Counted from the first letter of the stretch, positions 28,943-37,843 are shown. The stretch is DNA of 64,000 bases from Kitasatospora sp. NA04385 (GCF_013364235.1 NZ_CP054919.1:8336743-8400742); one strand, 5' to 3'. Numbers and translations: made by a program. The notes: generated by a model not told the origin, from the sequence alone.

Positions 28943-29005
28943 GCACTGCCACGGCGCCTGCGGGAACCACGGTCTGACCAACAGCGTCAGGTAGTCAGCC
29001 TGTGA

Positions 29006-29029
29006 GGGCTGGACCCACGGGTCCAGCCC
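29006..29029. terminator. Perfect 11-bp inverted repeat, probable terminator
   Basis: GGGCTGGACCC and GGGTCCAGCCC separated by two bases, located 64 bases after the end of the disrupted gene at 28942. There is no T tract, which is common for actinomycete terminators. Confidence 0.55.
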
Positions 29030-29306
29030 CCCCGGAACGTCCATGAGCGAGGCCTCGGCCGCGACTTGTCAGGGAGGCGACCCGGGCCCACGATCACAAG
29101 CTACCGACGCCCCGTCCTCAGCCCCTACGGACACTCCGCCCAGCCCCACCAGGTCACCCGGTCAGTGGCTCCGGATCTCGCCGAAACGGCTCCCGAACTC
29201 ACCGAAGAACACGCGCCGCTGTCGAGTACACCACCGCCACGAACGGCCTAGACCTGGCTCCCGCTGACACCGAAGCAGTGGCTCTCATATGACCCGACAA
29301 AATCAG

Positions 29307-29483
29307 CCATGGCCCGTACCGCTCGGGCAGGTCACGCCATGGGGCCCCGGTCCGCAGCCTCCACAGCACACCGTTGACCACCTGCCGGTGATCACGCCAT
29401 GGACGGCCACGCCCGTCCACCTGGGGCAGCAAGGGCTCTATCCCCCCCCACGCCGTGTCCGTCAACTCACCTCGACCTGCCAC
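29307..29483 (-). pseudogene. IS5-family transposase, N-terminal fragment
   Basis: Begins MAGRGELTDTAWGGIEPLLP and continues through VDGRGRPWRDHRQVVNGVLWRL to PERYGPW, the signature start of the DUF4096/IS5-type transposase. Similarity stops dead after GPW, so the DDE catalytic domain is missing. No terminal inverted repeats were identified. Confidence 0.85.
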
Positions 29484-29487
29484 GAGA

Positions 29488-29703
29488 TCAATTGTCGGCG
29501 TGGTCGGTACCCGACTCGGACGGAGGGTGTGTAATGAACCGGCTCACGCGATACCCGGACGGATGCTCCAAGCGGCCGCACAGTGTGTCGATCCGGATCA
29601 TCGACGCATCGATCCCTTCGGTCTGAAGGCGGCCCAGGCAGGCGCGTACCTCCGCACTGTCGTCCGTCTCAAAGATCACTTCCCATCGTCCCGCGTCTCC
29701 GGC
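29488..29703 (-). pseudogene. C-terminal fragment of an unknown protein
   Basis: About 70 residues (GRWEVIFETDDSAEVRACLG... ending ESGTDHADN) with a sensible codon pattern. The upstream part of this frame becomes a low-complexity Gly/Val tract antisense to another likely coding fragment, which suggests a junction near 29703. Not recognised. Confidence 0.4.
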
Positions 29704-29907
29704 ACCTTCCGCCGCCGCGTCTTCTGGCTCCTGCCCCACGACCGCGACACCGAACCCGAAAGCCTCTACGCCACCGGCGCCCCCTCCGAAGCCATCGACC
29801 CCCGCACCATCGCCCCCACCATCAAAGGCGACAAGACCGAACGATCCCAAGGCGGCCCAGCCTCACCCGCCATGGTCGAACTTGGCATACTGCTCCCACG
29901 CACCTGA
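29701..29907 (+). pseudogene. C-terminal fragment of an unknown protein
   Basis: GTFRRRVFWLLPHDRDTEPE... to LPRT and TGA 29905-29907, with strong third-position GC typical of real Streptomyces genes. There is no start in the good-quality part; it begins at the same junction (about 29701) where the minus-strand fragment ends. Not recognised. Confidence 0.35.
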
Positions 29908-30061
29908 CGGCAGCGGACGCCTTCCGCGAGCGGGCGATGAGATCCAGGCGCGCCAGGCCGAGGACCTGGACGACCTAGCTGTGTTGTGCCGGGACGTTGG
30001 TGGTGGTCCGCTGGGGGCTGGAGCGGCACAGGCCGCGACGGTACGGGCCGGGGCGACCCGC

Positions 30062-30349
30062 CGACACGTGTCGGGAGAGACCGTGCAGGCCTCGGAGAAC
30101 TGCACCATCCGGCTGATCGTGCTGAAGGACGGCGGCTCGGCAGACCGTGTTGGAGACCTTCCACCGGCTTGGCGCGACCGGCGAGGCATCGAGCAGTTCG
30201 GGATGGTCGCGCTGGACGTCCCGCCGGAAGCGGACATCCAGCGGATCCGAACGCTGTTGGAACACGGCGACGCGAAAGGTTGGTGGCACTGGGAAGAAGG
30301 ATGTGTCACTGCCGCATGGGAAGCCAGTGCAGGCGCGGAGGACGACTGA
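30062..30349 (+). pseudogene. DUF4265-like protein, 5'-truncated and frameshifted
   Basis: The ending MVALDVPPEADIQRIRTLLE...GWWHWEEGCV matches the characteristic C-terminal half of DUF4265 proteins, and ENCTIRLIVLKDGGSA matches their central strand. Between these the better reading is in the +1 frame (QTVLETFHRLGATGE, about 30144-30190), so two compensating indels are needed. The usual N-terminal VWFRL...PPV...LWA part is absent. Family function is unknown. Confidence 0.55.
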
Positions 30350-30366
30350 GCGCCTCCGGGACGCGT

Positions 30367-30738
30367 TCAGATCACCGGCCAGACGCGAGAGGGTGGGGAA
30401 TTGTCTGGCGTTTGACCTGGGGAATTGGCTGACCGTCGACAGTCCGCGGTGACATCGCTGAGGCCCGTGACCTGGCGCAGGGTTTCGGCGATCCGGCAGG
30501 CCCCGAGAGGGCGGAGCGCGTCGAGTTGGGGAAGGAGGTCGGGAAGGGCAGCGCGCAGTTCGTCTACGAGGCCGTCCGACCACCGACGGCCCGGGGTGTC
30601 GGGCCCCGGGATCAGGCCCGATTCTCGGCCGAGGTCCCAGAGGTAGTTGCTGATACCGAGGATGTCGGCGCTCTGATATGGGCCGTGGTCGGTGCGCTTC
30701 GGCTTGGTCGGAGCCGGGGCAGGGGCGGTCGTCGTCAT
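30367..30738 (-). CDS. Small unknown protein of the type found on actinomycete plasmids and integrative elements
   Basis: 123 residues from ATG 30738, chosen because an ideal GGAGGA lies 5 bases upstream; the longer frame further upstream is low-complexity. Low-complexity Ala/Pro/Lys N-terminus, then HGPYQSADILGISNYLWDLG, then an Ala/Leu-rich helical region. No catalytic motif recognised. The TADIxGI..YLW pattern resembles small proteins near integrases of actinomycete integrative elements, but this is only a resemblance. The stop lies close to the DUF4265 remnant on the other strand. Confidence 0.6.
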   Translation of the reverse strand: MTTTAPAPAPTKPKRTDHGPYQSADILGISNYLWDLGRESGLIPGPDTPGRRWSDGLVDELRAALPDLLPQLDALRPLGACRIAETLRQVTGLSDVTADCRRSANSPGQTPDNSPPSRVWPVI

Positions 30739-31178
30739 GCGTCCTCCAGGTCGACGGCGGGCAAGCGGCCCACAAGATAGAACATATGGGTTATTTACTG
30801 TCAAATACCCGTGAAATAACAGTAGTTGGACGGACTGACAGCGTGAATCCAGCACGAGCGGAACTCCCGGACCGGCCGCCTCCCGAGTCGGTCGTGAAAC
30901 TGCCAGCGCTCGCCTGCACGGACCGATCCGGACCAGAGGCGCAGTGGTCAGGACCGCACCGGCCGGCCTCGTACCCGGCGCAGGCCGCGCAGCCGCAGAT
31001 CTCCGGGGCCGACAGGTTCGTTGGGCCTGAACTACCGCTTGGACAACCGGCCGATGCACGGCGCTGCGGCTGCGGGGTGGCCTCGCTGACGATCGACGGC
31101 GCGCGCAAACGGACAGCTGGCCGCCCCCCGGGGCTTTCCGCACTACCCCAGGGAACCCGCTTCGCTCGGGCTCAACAG

Positions 31179-31540
31179 CCCGTACCCCTGCTCGCCGATC
31201 TGCTCGGACTCCTGGTGCGGCACGCCCAGGCGTAGTGGGAGTGCGCCAGCCTTCAACTGGGCGACGAGGCCACCGCCAGGGACGCCGTCGACGACGTCCT
31301 CACCGGGCTGGCCGCCGACTGGAAGATCGCGCTGCGCCGGGAGAGCGTGGAGCGCTACTGCTGGGCGGTACCGAAGGGCTCTGCGGCTGCCGAGCATCGG
31401 CTGCAGCCGTGGCCTTCCAGGCCACCGTGAGCCACGCCCGGGGGCTTCGACGCCGTGGAGACGGGGCTGCACAGAGTGCTGTTCTCGCTGAGCGGTCCGG
31501 CCGACCCCGACTTCGGCCGGGCGCTGCGGTCTGATCTCTT
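31179..31540 (+). pseudogene. Degenerate sigma-70-like (ECF) gene
   Basis: One frame reads LLADLLGLLVRHAQA, then TAG (31233-31235), then WECASLQLGDEATARDAVDDVL...ERYCWAV. The story continues in another frame as VAFQATVSHARG and, after a further shift, DAVETGLHRVLFSLSGP. The order and spacing match a Streptomyces ECF-like sigma family (YAQA.WECA..QLGD..TA, then F..TVS.AR..F.A.ETGL). At least one nonsense codon and two frameshifts make it non-functional. Confidence 0.5.
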
Positions 31541-31625
31541 CCCTCTGGCCGCCCGCCCTGCAGCGCCACCAGCAGCAAGCGCGCCATCTGGGGCTGATCG
31601 ACTTTCTTCGCAGGTAGGAGCGCAC

Positions 31626-31775
31626 TTGGCCGTCGAGCTCATCGAACGAGCCCGGCAGCTCTCCACCGGGCAGACGACGGCACGGCTCGTGCACGCGGAC
31701 CGCTCCGTCGACCTCGCCACCCTCACCCCCGATCAGCTCCTGGACCTCGTCGCCGACGAGCCCTCGACGGACTGA
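31626..31775 (+). CDS. Small unknown protein (49 aa)
   Basis: TTG at 31626, giving AVELIERARQLSTGQTTARLVHADRSVDLATLTPDQLLDLVADEPSTD, with good codon bias. It lies a few bases after another frame that ends QQQARHLGLIDFLRR (TAG at about 31619), so the two may be remnants of a small operon. No family recognised. The 420 bases that follow (31776-32198) show no supported gene. Confidence 0.4.
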   Translation: MAVELIERARQLSTGQTTARLVHADRSVDLATLTPDQLLDLVADEPSTD

Positions 31776-32198
31776 ACTCCGGGATCCGACATCCCGGGCC
31801 GCGGTCGGCCTCGAAGCCGTACACCACCGCCAAGCAGGGGGGCACCGGACGGTTGAGCACCGGGGCGTGCCGGAAAGGGGCACACTGCGCGCGTACCCCT
31901 GGCGTGTACCGACCGCATACCGCGATGGGCCCGACCGGGTGGCCGTGGCGGTCGTCCGGCACGAAAGCAGGGCCTCAAGGGGACATCGTCCTGGACACCC
32001 TGATGCGCTCACGCCGCCCCGCCCGGCGAACGCACTCAGAGTCGGAACGGTTCGGGTTGATCACGGGGGTCTCCCGCTCCATTTCCGGTTCAAGGCCGGA
32101 GCGAGTGGCAGTCACATGATCGGACGGACGGAGTTTGGTGGGAGGACCGACCCCTGCTCGTCCTGGGCCGTCGCCGCGTCCAGCGGCATACTGGCCGG

Positions 32199-32909
32199 AT
32201 GAACTTTGGGGCGGGAGCAGGCGAGAACGATCGGGGCGGCATGACACTCGGGGAGAGCCTGGCACGCGCGGCGACGGAGCTCGGGGTGGTCCTGCCCGAG
32301 CCGGAAAAGCTGTGGAGCGACATGGCCGTGTACGTCGCCGCGGAGTTCGACCGGAGAGCGAGGGTGCGTCCGGACGAGAAGCAGCAGCAGCTCTACTGGA
32401 TGTTCCTCCAGGGCAACGGCCGACGCCTGGCCGCTGGGTTGACCGCCGATCCGGCCGAAATGGTCAGGGCGGTGGCGGCCTGGACCGGCGGAGCGGGGCT
32501 CGCGGAGACCAAGGCGCAGGCTCCGTTCATCGAGTTCCGCCCCTGGGCCCTCGCGCACGAGCGGGAGCCGCTCGGTACCGTCGAACTGGAGTGGTGCTGC
32601 CTACTCGACCGCTTCCACACCCCGCCGATGAATCGCTTCCCGCGCGAGCACGCGCTGTTGGTGGCGGCGTACGCCCAGCCGGTGCTCCGCCGGCTGATGC
32701 CGGTGACCAGCCACAACAACCTCTGGTTCTCCACCAGCACCACGGCGAATCGGCGTCTGACAGGGGTCGGGCCGATGATCTGGCCGCGCTACGAGGGGTC
32801 CTACGCGGTATTGGAGGTGCACGAGGTGCTCGCCCGCTTCGAGACGCCGGAGGAGGCCGTCGCCTTCGTGGTGGCCGGCCTGCCGGAGGGGATCGGGCCC
32901 GCGCATTGA
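32199..32909 (+). CDS. DUF6193-family protein
   Basis: 236 residues from ATG 32199; an alternative start at 32241 (MTLGESLARAA) is equally plausible. The C-terminal half shows the recognisable pattern of DUF6193 proteins: EHALLVAAYAQPVLRRLMP, then TSHNNLWFSTST, a short basic/acidic strand region, and ETPEEAVAFVVAGLP. The family is annotated in databases as linked to natural-product clusters, but its activity is unknown to me. No signal peptide or membrane segment. It stands alone, with the next gene 375 bases away. Confidence 0.7.
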   Translation: MNFGAGAGENDRGGMTLGESLARAATELGVVLPEPEKLWSDMAVYVAAEFDRRARVRPDEKQQQLYWMFLQGNGRRLAAGLTADPAEMVRAVAAWTGGAGLAETKAQAPFIEFRPWALAHEREPLGTVELEWCCLLDRFHTPPMNRFPREHALLVAAYAQPVLRRLMPVTSHNNLWFSTSTTANRRLTGVGPMIWPRYEGSYAVLEVHEVLARFETPEEAVAFVVAGLPEGIGPAH

Positions 32910-33137
32910 AGCGCCGTCCGAGAAGCGCCCTCCGAACGGCACTGGCGGCGATCCTGCGCGGCGCCACGTTCAGGGTCGTACGGGCGTGGAGGAGGGCGCC
33001 GGATGAAAGGCGTCCGGTTGTCCCGGCCCGCCCTCGGTAGCCGTATCTCGTGCGGCTCGGACGTGAGCAAGCGGCGACGCCTCCCCGGTGTCGGGCGGGA
33101 CGGTCTGGGCGTCTACGCGGCATGGGCCTTTCGGGCC

Positions 33138-33167
33138 GTCATGGACGTCATGGACGTCATGGACGTC
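33138..33167 (+). repeat. 9-bp tandem repeat, 3.3 copies
   Basis: Direct repeats of GTCATGGAC in the noncoding interval upstream of the PRC-barrel gene. A simple slippage repeat. Confidence 0.8.
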
Positions 33168-33283
33168 ATCCTGCATCCTGCCAGGACAGCGCTGCGATCG
33201 TGAAGGTCGGAAGGGTCGCGCAGTATCGGGGCAGGCGGCTTTCCGTACGGAGAACGGGAACGCTCGACGCAAGGAGGCACCGG

Positions 33284-33634
33284 ATGACCGAGGGCATGTG
33301 GGGTTACGAGGGTGCCGAGGGCTACGCGGCGGGTGCGGACCTGACCGGGTACCGGGTCGAGGCGACGAACGGCCACATCGGCAAGGTCGACAAGCACACC
33401 GTGGACATCGGCGCCGGCTACGTCGTGGTGGACACCGGCCCGTGGATCTTCGGCCGCGAGGTGCTGCTCCCGGCCGGCACTGTCACCCGGGTCGACGACC
33501 AGGAGAAGACCGTGTGGGTGGACCGCACCCGGGACGAGGTGAAGAACTCGCCCGAGTACGACAAGGACCAGCACGCCGACGACCCGGCCTACCGCAACCA
33601 GGTGGGCGGCTACTACGGCGGCACCGCCGTCTGA
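33284..33634 (+). CDS. PRC-barrel domain protein
   Basis: 116 residues; ATG 33284 with AAGGAGG 7 bases upstream. The segment GYRVEATNGHIGKVDKHTVD through GREVLLPAGTVTRVD is a typical PRC-barrel, a small beta-barrel found in stress and photosynthetic proteins; actinomycetes have many single-domain versions. Trp, Tyr and charged residues dominate the tail (YRNQVGGYYGG). It lies 320 bases upstream of a SigB/SigF-type sigma operon, and such proteins are often members of that stress regulon, so co-regulation is likely but not proven. Confidence 0.85.
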   Translation: MTEGMWGYEGAEGYAAGADLTGYRVEATNGHIGKVDKHTVDIGAGYVVVDTGPWIFGREVLLPAGTVTRVDDQEKTVWVDRTRDEVKNSPEYDKDQHADDPAYRNQVGGYYGGTAV

Positions 33635-33891
33635 TCCGCCGCACCCAGGCCGATCGGGGCCACGCGTCCGCACCGGACGCGGGGCCTCTACGTTTCCCAC
33701 CGGCCTTCACCGGACCGGGCCGAGAACCTCCGCGCCGGGGACTCCCGTTCCGCAATCGGGCGTCTGCCGCCGCATCGTGGCGAGAGTCGGGAGCCGGACG
33801 GTACTGCTCGCCCGGTGGGGCCGTGAGGGCCGGGGCGGGCACGCTGCCGTCCCGCATGCCAAGGTCGAACAAGTCCTTCGCGCGATCAGAA

Positions 33892-33917
33892 GGCATGTGC
33901 ACGTTGCGAGGGGGTAG
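33892..33917 (+). promoter_or_regulatory. Possible SigB-type promoter of the sigma operon
   Basis: GGCAT, 15-base spacer, GGGTAG, ending 37 bases before the GTG start. This approximates the Streptomyces SigB consensus (GnnT-N14-16-GGGTAy) and would imply autoregulation. The last base deviates, so it is only suggestive. Confidence 0.3.
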
Positions 33918-33954
33918 ACAGGGGCGGACCGTGCCTGTGTGGAGGGAAACAACC

Positions 33955-34845
33955 GTGACCAGGGATCAGCTCCTGATAGCAGTGCCCCATCCGGTGAACG
34001 AGCGCGCGCACACCGCACCGCCGCGCGGCCCCCGGGAGATCGCACCGGAGCTGGCGGAGCTCGGCGATCTGACGGGGGTCGCACCGGCCGATGCCCGGGA
34101 CCTGACCCGGGTGCTCCTGGCGCGTCTGGCCGGTCTGGAGGAGGGTACCCGGGAGTACTCCTACGTGCGGGCCTGTCTGGTCGAGCTCAACCTCTCCCTG
34201 GTCCGCTTCGCCCTTCGTCGCTTCAGCTCGCACCGGGAGAGCACCGAGGACCTGATGCAGGTCGGCGCGGTCGGACTGATCAAGGCCATCGACCGCTTCG
34301 AAACCGAGCGCGGTCTGGAGTTCACCACCTTCGCCATCCCCACCATCCTCGGGGAGCTGCGCCGACACTTCCGTGACACCACCTGGGCCGTCCACGTCCC
34401 CCGGCGCCTCCAGGAGCTGCGCCTGACCCTCTCCAAGGCCCAGGACGCCCTGTCGCAGGCCCTCGACCGGGCGCCGACGGTGGCCGAGCTGTCCGAATAC
34501 CTGGAGATGACGCAGGAAGAGGTCATCGAGGGCCTTCAGGCCGCGAACGCGCACAGCACCGACTCCCTCGACGTACCGGCCGGGCCGGACGGCGACGGCC
34601 CGGGCGCATTCGCCGCCAAGATCGGCAGCACCGACGAGCGCCTGGACATGGTCGAGGACCTGGTCTCGCTCCAGCCCCTGATCGCCGCCCTGCCGGAGCG
34701 CGACCGCCTGATCCTGTCCATGCGCTTCACCGAGGACCTGACGCAGTCCCAGATCGGCGAACGCCTCGGCCTGTCCCAGATGCACGTCTCCCGCCTCCTC
34801 TCCCGCGCACTCGCGAAGCTGCGCCAAGGCCTTGAGGCGATTTGA
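33955..34845 (+). CDS. SigB/SigF-family stress-response RNA polymerase sigma factor
   Basis: 296 residues; GTG 33955 with GGAGGG 8 bases upstream. Region 2 includes NLSLVRFALRRFSSHRESTEDLMQVGAVGLIKAIDRFE and FTTFAIPTILGELRRHFRD; region 3 includes VPRRLQELRLTL; region 4 includes LTQSQIGERLGLSQMHVSRLLSRAL. This is the group 3 (SigB/F/G) layout without region 1.1. These factors drive osmotic, oxidative or developmental genes and are held by an anti-sigma kinase that an antagonist relieves. Both partner types follow immediately (34918, 35316), so the locus is a complete partner-switching module. Confidence 0.95.
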   Translation: MTRDQLLIAVPHPVNERAHTAPPRGPREIAPELAELGDLTGVAPADARDLTRVLLARLAGLEEGTREYSYVRACLVELNLSLVRFALRRFSSHRESTEDLMQVGAVGLIKAIDRFETERGLEFTTFAIPTILGELRRHFRDTTWAVHVPRRLQELRLTLSKAQDALSQALDRAPTVAELSEYLEMTQEEVIEGLQAANAHSTDSLDVPAGPDGDGPGAFAAKIGSTDERLDMVEDLVSLQPLIAALPERDRLILSMRFTEDLTQSQIGERLGLSQMHVSRLLSRALAKLRQGLEAI

Positions 34846-34917
34846 GGGTCGGACCACGGAGCAGGACGATCAGTAACCAACGCCCGCCGCAGGACGCCGT
34901 CCGCACGGTGAGAGGGT

Positions 34918-35319
34918 ATGAGAGTGCAGTCGCACGACCACGTCACGTCCGCCCAGGTGGGTGCTGTCGCGCTCGAGGACAGTGTCGGCATCGACGTGCG
35001 GTCCGGCGGTGACGGCATCATCGTCTGCCGGATCGCCGGAGACCTGGACATCGAATCGCTGGCACCCGTCAAGGAGGCCCTCGCCGAGGTGCTCCGCGGC
35101 AACCGGCTCGTCGTCCTCGACCTGGCCCAAGTGGCGTTCTGCGACTCCTCGGGGCTGAACATGCTGCTCATGGCCCGCGCGGACGCCTTCGCCACCGGTG
35201 CCGTGCTGCGGCTGGCGGCAGTGTCGCAACCCGTGAAGCGGCTGCTGGAGATCACCGGAGCCGCAGCCGCTTTCGACGTCCGCCCCACCGTCCAAGACGC
35301 GATCGCCGAACTGCCGTGA
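34918..35319 (+). CDS. STAS-domain anti-sigma factor antagonist
   Basis: 133 residues from ATG 34918, 72 bases after the sigma gene. STAS fold with LVVLDLAQVAFCDSSGLNMLL, in which the second Ser of CDSSGL is the usual phosphorylation site of RsbV/SpoIIAA proteins. Unphosphorylated antagonist should bind the anti-sigma kinase and free the sigma factor. Its stop overlaps the GTG of the kinase gene (GTGA), showing translational coupling. Confidence 0.93.
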   Translation: MRVQSHDHVTSAQVGAVALEDSVGIDVRSGGDGIIVCRIAGDLDIESLAPVKEALAEVLRGNRLVVLDLAQVAFCDSSGLNMLLMARADAFATGAVLRLAAVSQPVKRLLEITGAAAAFDVRPTVQDAIAELP

Positions 35320-35879
35320 CCGCGAATTCTGTGTTCCACCGGGCCCGGGCACGGCACACGGCCAAGTCGAAGAATCAGCCGCAGTGCAATGGGCAGGCGA
35401 AGCGGCAAGGACCGCCAACGCGAAGGGCCGACCAAATGATCACCACCCGGGAGGCCCTGGACGGCAGCCTGTCCGTCACCGTGCTGACGCTGCCCCCGGG
35501 CGGCCAGCGACGGCGCCTGGTCATGGACAGGCAGCGCAAGCCGGTCACCCGCGCGCGGGAGTTCACGCGCGGTGCCCTGGCCGACTGGTCGTGGCCCGGC
35601 ACCGACGACATCGTCCTGCTGGTCGCCGAACTCGTCGCCAACGCCGTGCTGCACGCCGGCGGTCCCCAGGATTTCGTCCTCCACGCCACCGACACCCGCC
35701 TGCGCGTCGAGGTCACCGACTCCTCCCAGAGCACACCCGTACCGCGCGAGCCGCACCAGCCCGGCACACCCGGCGGCCACGGCCTCCACATCGTGCGTAC
35801 GATCTCCGACCGATGGGGCGCCACACCCCTCCCCTCCGGCAAGACCGTTTGGGCCGAGATCGACGCCCCCTCCTCTTGA
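35316..35879 (+). CDS. HATPase-type anti-sigma factor / serine kinase (RsbW-like)
   Basis: 187 residues if the overlapping GTG at 35316 is used; the ATG at 35436 (MITTREALDG) is an alternative that drops a poorly conserved basic N-terminus. The GHKL ATPase motifs are clear: N-box LLVAELVANAVLHAG, then RLRVEVTDSS, and a G-box GGHGLHIVRTI. Such proteins bind and silence the sigma factor and phosphorylate the STAS antagonist. It completes the sigma/antagonist/anti-sigma set. Confidence 0.9.
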   Translation: MTANSVFHRARARHTAKSKNQPQCNGQAKRQGPPTRRADQMITTREALDGSLSVTVLTLPPGGQRRRLVMDRQRKPVTRAREFTRGALADWSWPGTDDIVLLVAELVANAVLHAGGPQDFVLHATDTRLRVEVTDSSQSTPVPREPHQPGTPGGHGLHIVRTISDRWGATPLPSGKTVWAEIDAPSS

Positions 35880-36640
35880 CCAGCCATCTCGGCTGACCCG
35901 TGACGCAGTCGTCTCCTCGGTCATGGCCAATCGCTTCGGCCTCAGGCGCTCGCCCAGGCCCGCACCCCGGAAATCGGCGCCGACGACCACGCCCGCCGCC
36001 AGCGCGAGCGTCACCGTGCCGCCCTTGTCGGCGCCCGCGCCTCCCACTCCCCGGCGCCCGGGCCGCCGCCGCGATCACCGCCCTCGACCTCCGCAGCACC
36101 GTGCTGTTCCGCCGCACGCTGCGCCTGACCGGTCCCCACACCCTCTGCCCCGATTCCGGATGCCGTCCCGGCCGCCGAAGCCCTCGACGAGTTGTCTGCC
36201 GTCCCGGCCGGCCGCACCGTGCTGACGTGGGACTTGGACGACCATGGCCTGCTGCACGCCGCGCCGCCATCTACGCACCCGTGTTCTTGCCCTGCTGCCG
36301 ACGGAGCCTGCACGAGCTGGTGACCCGCTGGCGCGCCGACATCGGATCCGGCCCCACCGGCGTGGACGACGCGCAGGCGTACGGGGGCGACGAAACTCCC
36401 GCCCCCGGTGCTTCCGTCGCGCCCGATACAGGCGGCGCGCAGGTCCGTGGCGGCAACAAAATCCCGGCCCTGGATACTGCCGCCCCGGATGCCCCGGCCG
36501 GTCCGGTGGCTGCCGCGCCGAGGCGCGTCGCGCCAGGGCTGGGCGGCGTCCGGTTCGGGACGCGGCCGGGCGGGCAACTGCGTGACCTGGTCGACCAGCG
36601 CTTCGCCCAGCAACAGCGGACTCGGTCCGGTCCCGCCGCC
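35880..36640. other. Region without a supported gene
   Basis: Long open frames exist on both strands but look like composition artefacts. One short + stretch near 36160-36250 (PDAVPAAEALDELSAVPAGRTVLTWDLDDHGLLHAA) has protein-like quality and may be a remnant; it lacks a start and runs into poor sequence. Confidence 0.4.
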
Positions 36641-37357
36641 TCAGTGCCCGGGCCCCGGCGGGACCTGTTGCCCATTGGGGGCGGCGGGGTGTTCCGGTTG
36701 CTGCGGGGCGGCGTGGGGTGTTCGGCCCTGTCGTACCACCCGGACGAGTCGGCGTCCCAGGAGGAGGTAGCCGAGGACGGCGCCGGTGGTGTTGAGGATG
36801 ATGTCGTCGACGTTGAAGGCCCGGCCGGTGAGGAGTGTGCCCTGGACCAGTTCGACCAGCAGCATCAGAACCGCGGTGGCCAGCAGTACCCGGAACAGGC
36901 CGCGGGCCTTGGGCCAGAGCACCGGCAGCAGCAGTCCGAACGGCACACCGAGTAGGACGTTGCCGCCCACCTGCCGGACGGCGTCCAGCACGGTGGCGTG
37001 CAGGAGGTAGTGGCGCAGCGAGTTGCCGGGCCGCAGGTTGTCGTGGACGTGGCCGACCGCCCCGGGTTCGGGTACCAGGGTGACCCGGGCCAGCGCGGCC
37101 GCGAAGGCGACCGAGGCCAGGAGGGCGGCGACCAGGACGAGCCATCGGGCCGCGACCGCGACCCACCACCGTCTCCTGGCCGGCTCGCAGCCGACCGCAG
37201 CCGCAACCTCGCCGTCCTCGACGGGCCGGCCCGTCGTGCGGGGCTGCGCCGTGCCCGGCGGCACCGCGTCACACTCCCGGTCGCTCAGCTGCTCGCCGGT
37301 CCCCGCGTACCGGCTCCGAGGCCGCCTCCCGCCCGCACCGATAATCCTTGCTGCCAC
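36641..37357 (-). CDS. VanZ-like membrane protein
   Basis: 238 residues from GTG 37357, with an uncertain start: the first ~65 residues are polar and low-complexity, so translation may begin further in. Four hydrophobic segments follow (around WLVLVAALLASVAFAAAL, VLLGVPFGLLLPVLW, VLLATAVLMLLVELVQ and NTTGAVLGYLLLG), with the VanZ hallmarks GNVLLGVPFG, VELVQ and FNVDDIILNTTGAVLGY. VanZ-like proteins are inner-membrane proteins, some linked to glycopeptide resistance; most have no known role. A Pro/Gln-rich cytoplasmic tail ends the protein. Confidence 0.85.
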   Translation of the reverse strand: MAARIIGAGGRRPRSRYAGTGEQLSDRECDAVPPGTAQPRTTGRPVEDGEVAAAVGCEPARRRWWVAVAARWLVLVAALLASVAFAAALARVTLVPEPGAVGHVHDNLRPGNSLRHYLLHATVLDAVRQVGGNVLLGVPFGLLLPVLWPKARGLFRVLLATAVLMLLVELVQGTLLTGRAFNVDDIILNTTGAVLGYLLLGRRLVRVVRQGRTPHAAPQQPEHPAAPNGQQVPPGPGH

Positions 37358-37391
37358 GCCTTCCCCCGGCGGAGTCCTGCGCCGGTGGTGG

Positions 37392-37508
37392 TTGCGGGCC
37401 GAGCTCTACCGCGACCCGGAGGGCGACCGGATCCACGTCGCCGTCCAGGCCGGCACCGCCCCGGGCACTTCCGCGTCCGCGGTCCTGCGCCGGCTCGGAG
37501 CCCGGTGA
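37392..37508 (+). CDS. Small unknown protein coupled to the next gene
   Basis: TTG 37392 (alternatively the start has been lost) giving RAELYRDPEGDRIHVAVQ...VLRRLGAR; TGA overlaps the next GTG (GTGA). 38 residues. A short basic partner in front of a larger gene resembles antitoxin/toxin pairs, but no family match is evident. Confidence 0.35.
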   Translation: MRAELYRDPEGDRIHVAVQAGTAPGTSASAVLRRLGAR

Positions 37509-37807
37509 GCGGCTTCGACGACGCCCCGGACCACGAGGACGGAGAGGACGACCCGATCGTCCTGTCCCCGCAGGTCGAGGAGTTCCTCGACGACCCGTCC
37601 ACACCGGCGGAGGTGTTCTCCGCCGTCGTCGCCTTCCTCGTCGACCTGCGCGAGAACCCCTTCCCGCACCTGAGCATGCCTGTCCCGGGCCGCCCGGGGA
37701 TGCACTCGGCGCCGCTGCGCCGGGATGTGGGGCTGGTGGAGTACGCGGTGGACGAGGAGGCGGACCCGCCGCGGGTCTACGTTTCGCGGATCCTGCGGGC
37801 CGACTGA
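37505..37807 (+). CDS. Small acidic protein, possibly RelE/ParE-like
   Basis: 100 residues from GTG 37505. Acidic N-terminus (DDAPDHEDGEDDPIVLSPQ), then FLVDLRENPFPHLSMP, then PLRRDVGLVEYAVDEEADPPRVYVSRIL. The last strand pair (GLVEYxVDEE..RVYVxRIL) looks like the end of RelE/ParE-type toxins, which would fit the overlapping upstream mini-gene. The evidence is thin, and the protein is more acidic than a typical RelE toxin. Confidence 0.55.
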   Translation: MSGFDDAPDHEDGEDDPIVLSPQVEEFLDDPSTPAEVFSAVVAFLVDLRENPFPHLSMPVPGRPGMHSAPLRRDVGLVEYAVDEEADPPRVYVSRILRAD

Positions 37808-37843
37808 GCGACCGGCCCGCCGGGGCGGTCGCGGACGGCCCGG

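Noticed and set aside
35900..36955. 351-codon + frame antisense to the VanZ gene
   Set aside because: Low-information sequence; the minus strand encodes recognisable VanZ membrane segments.
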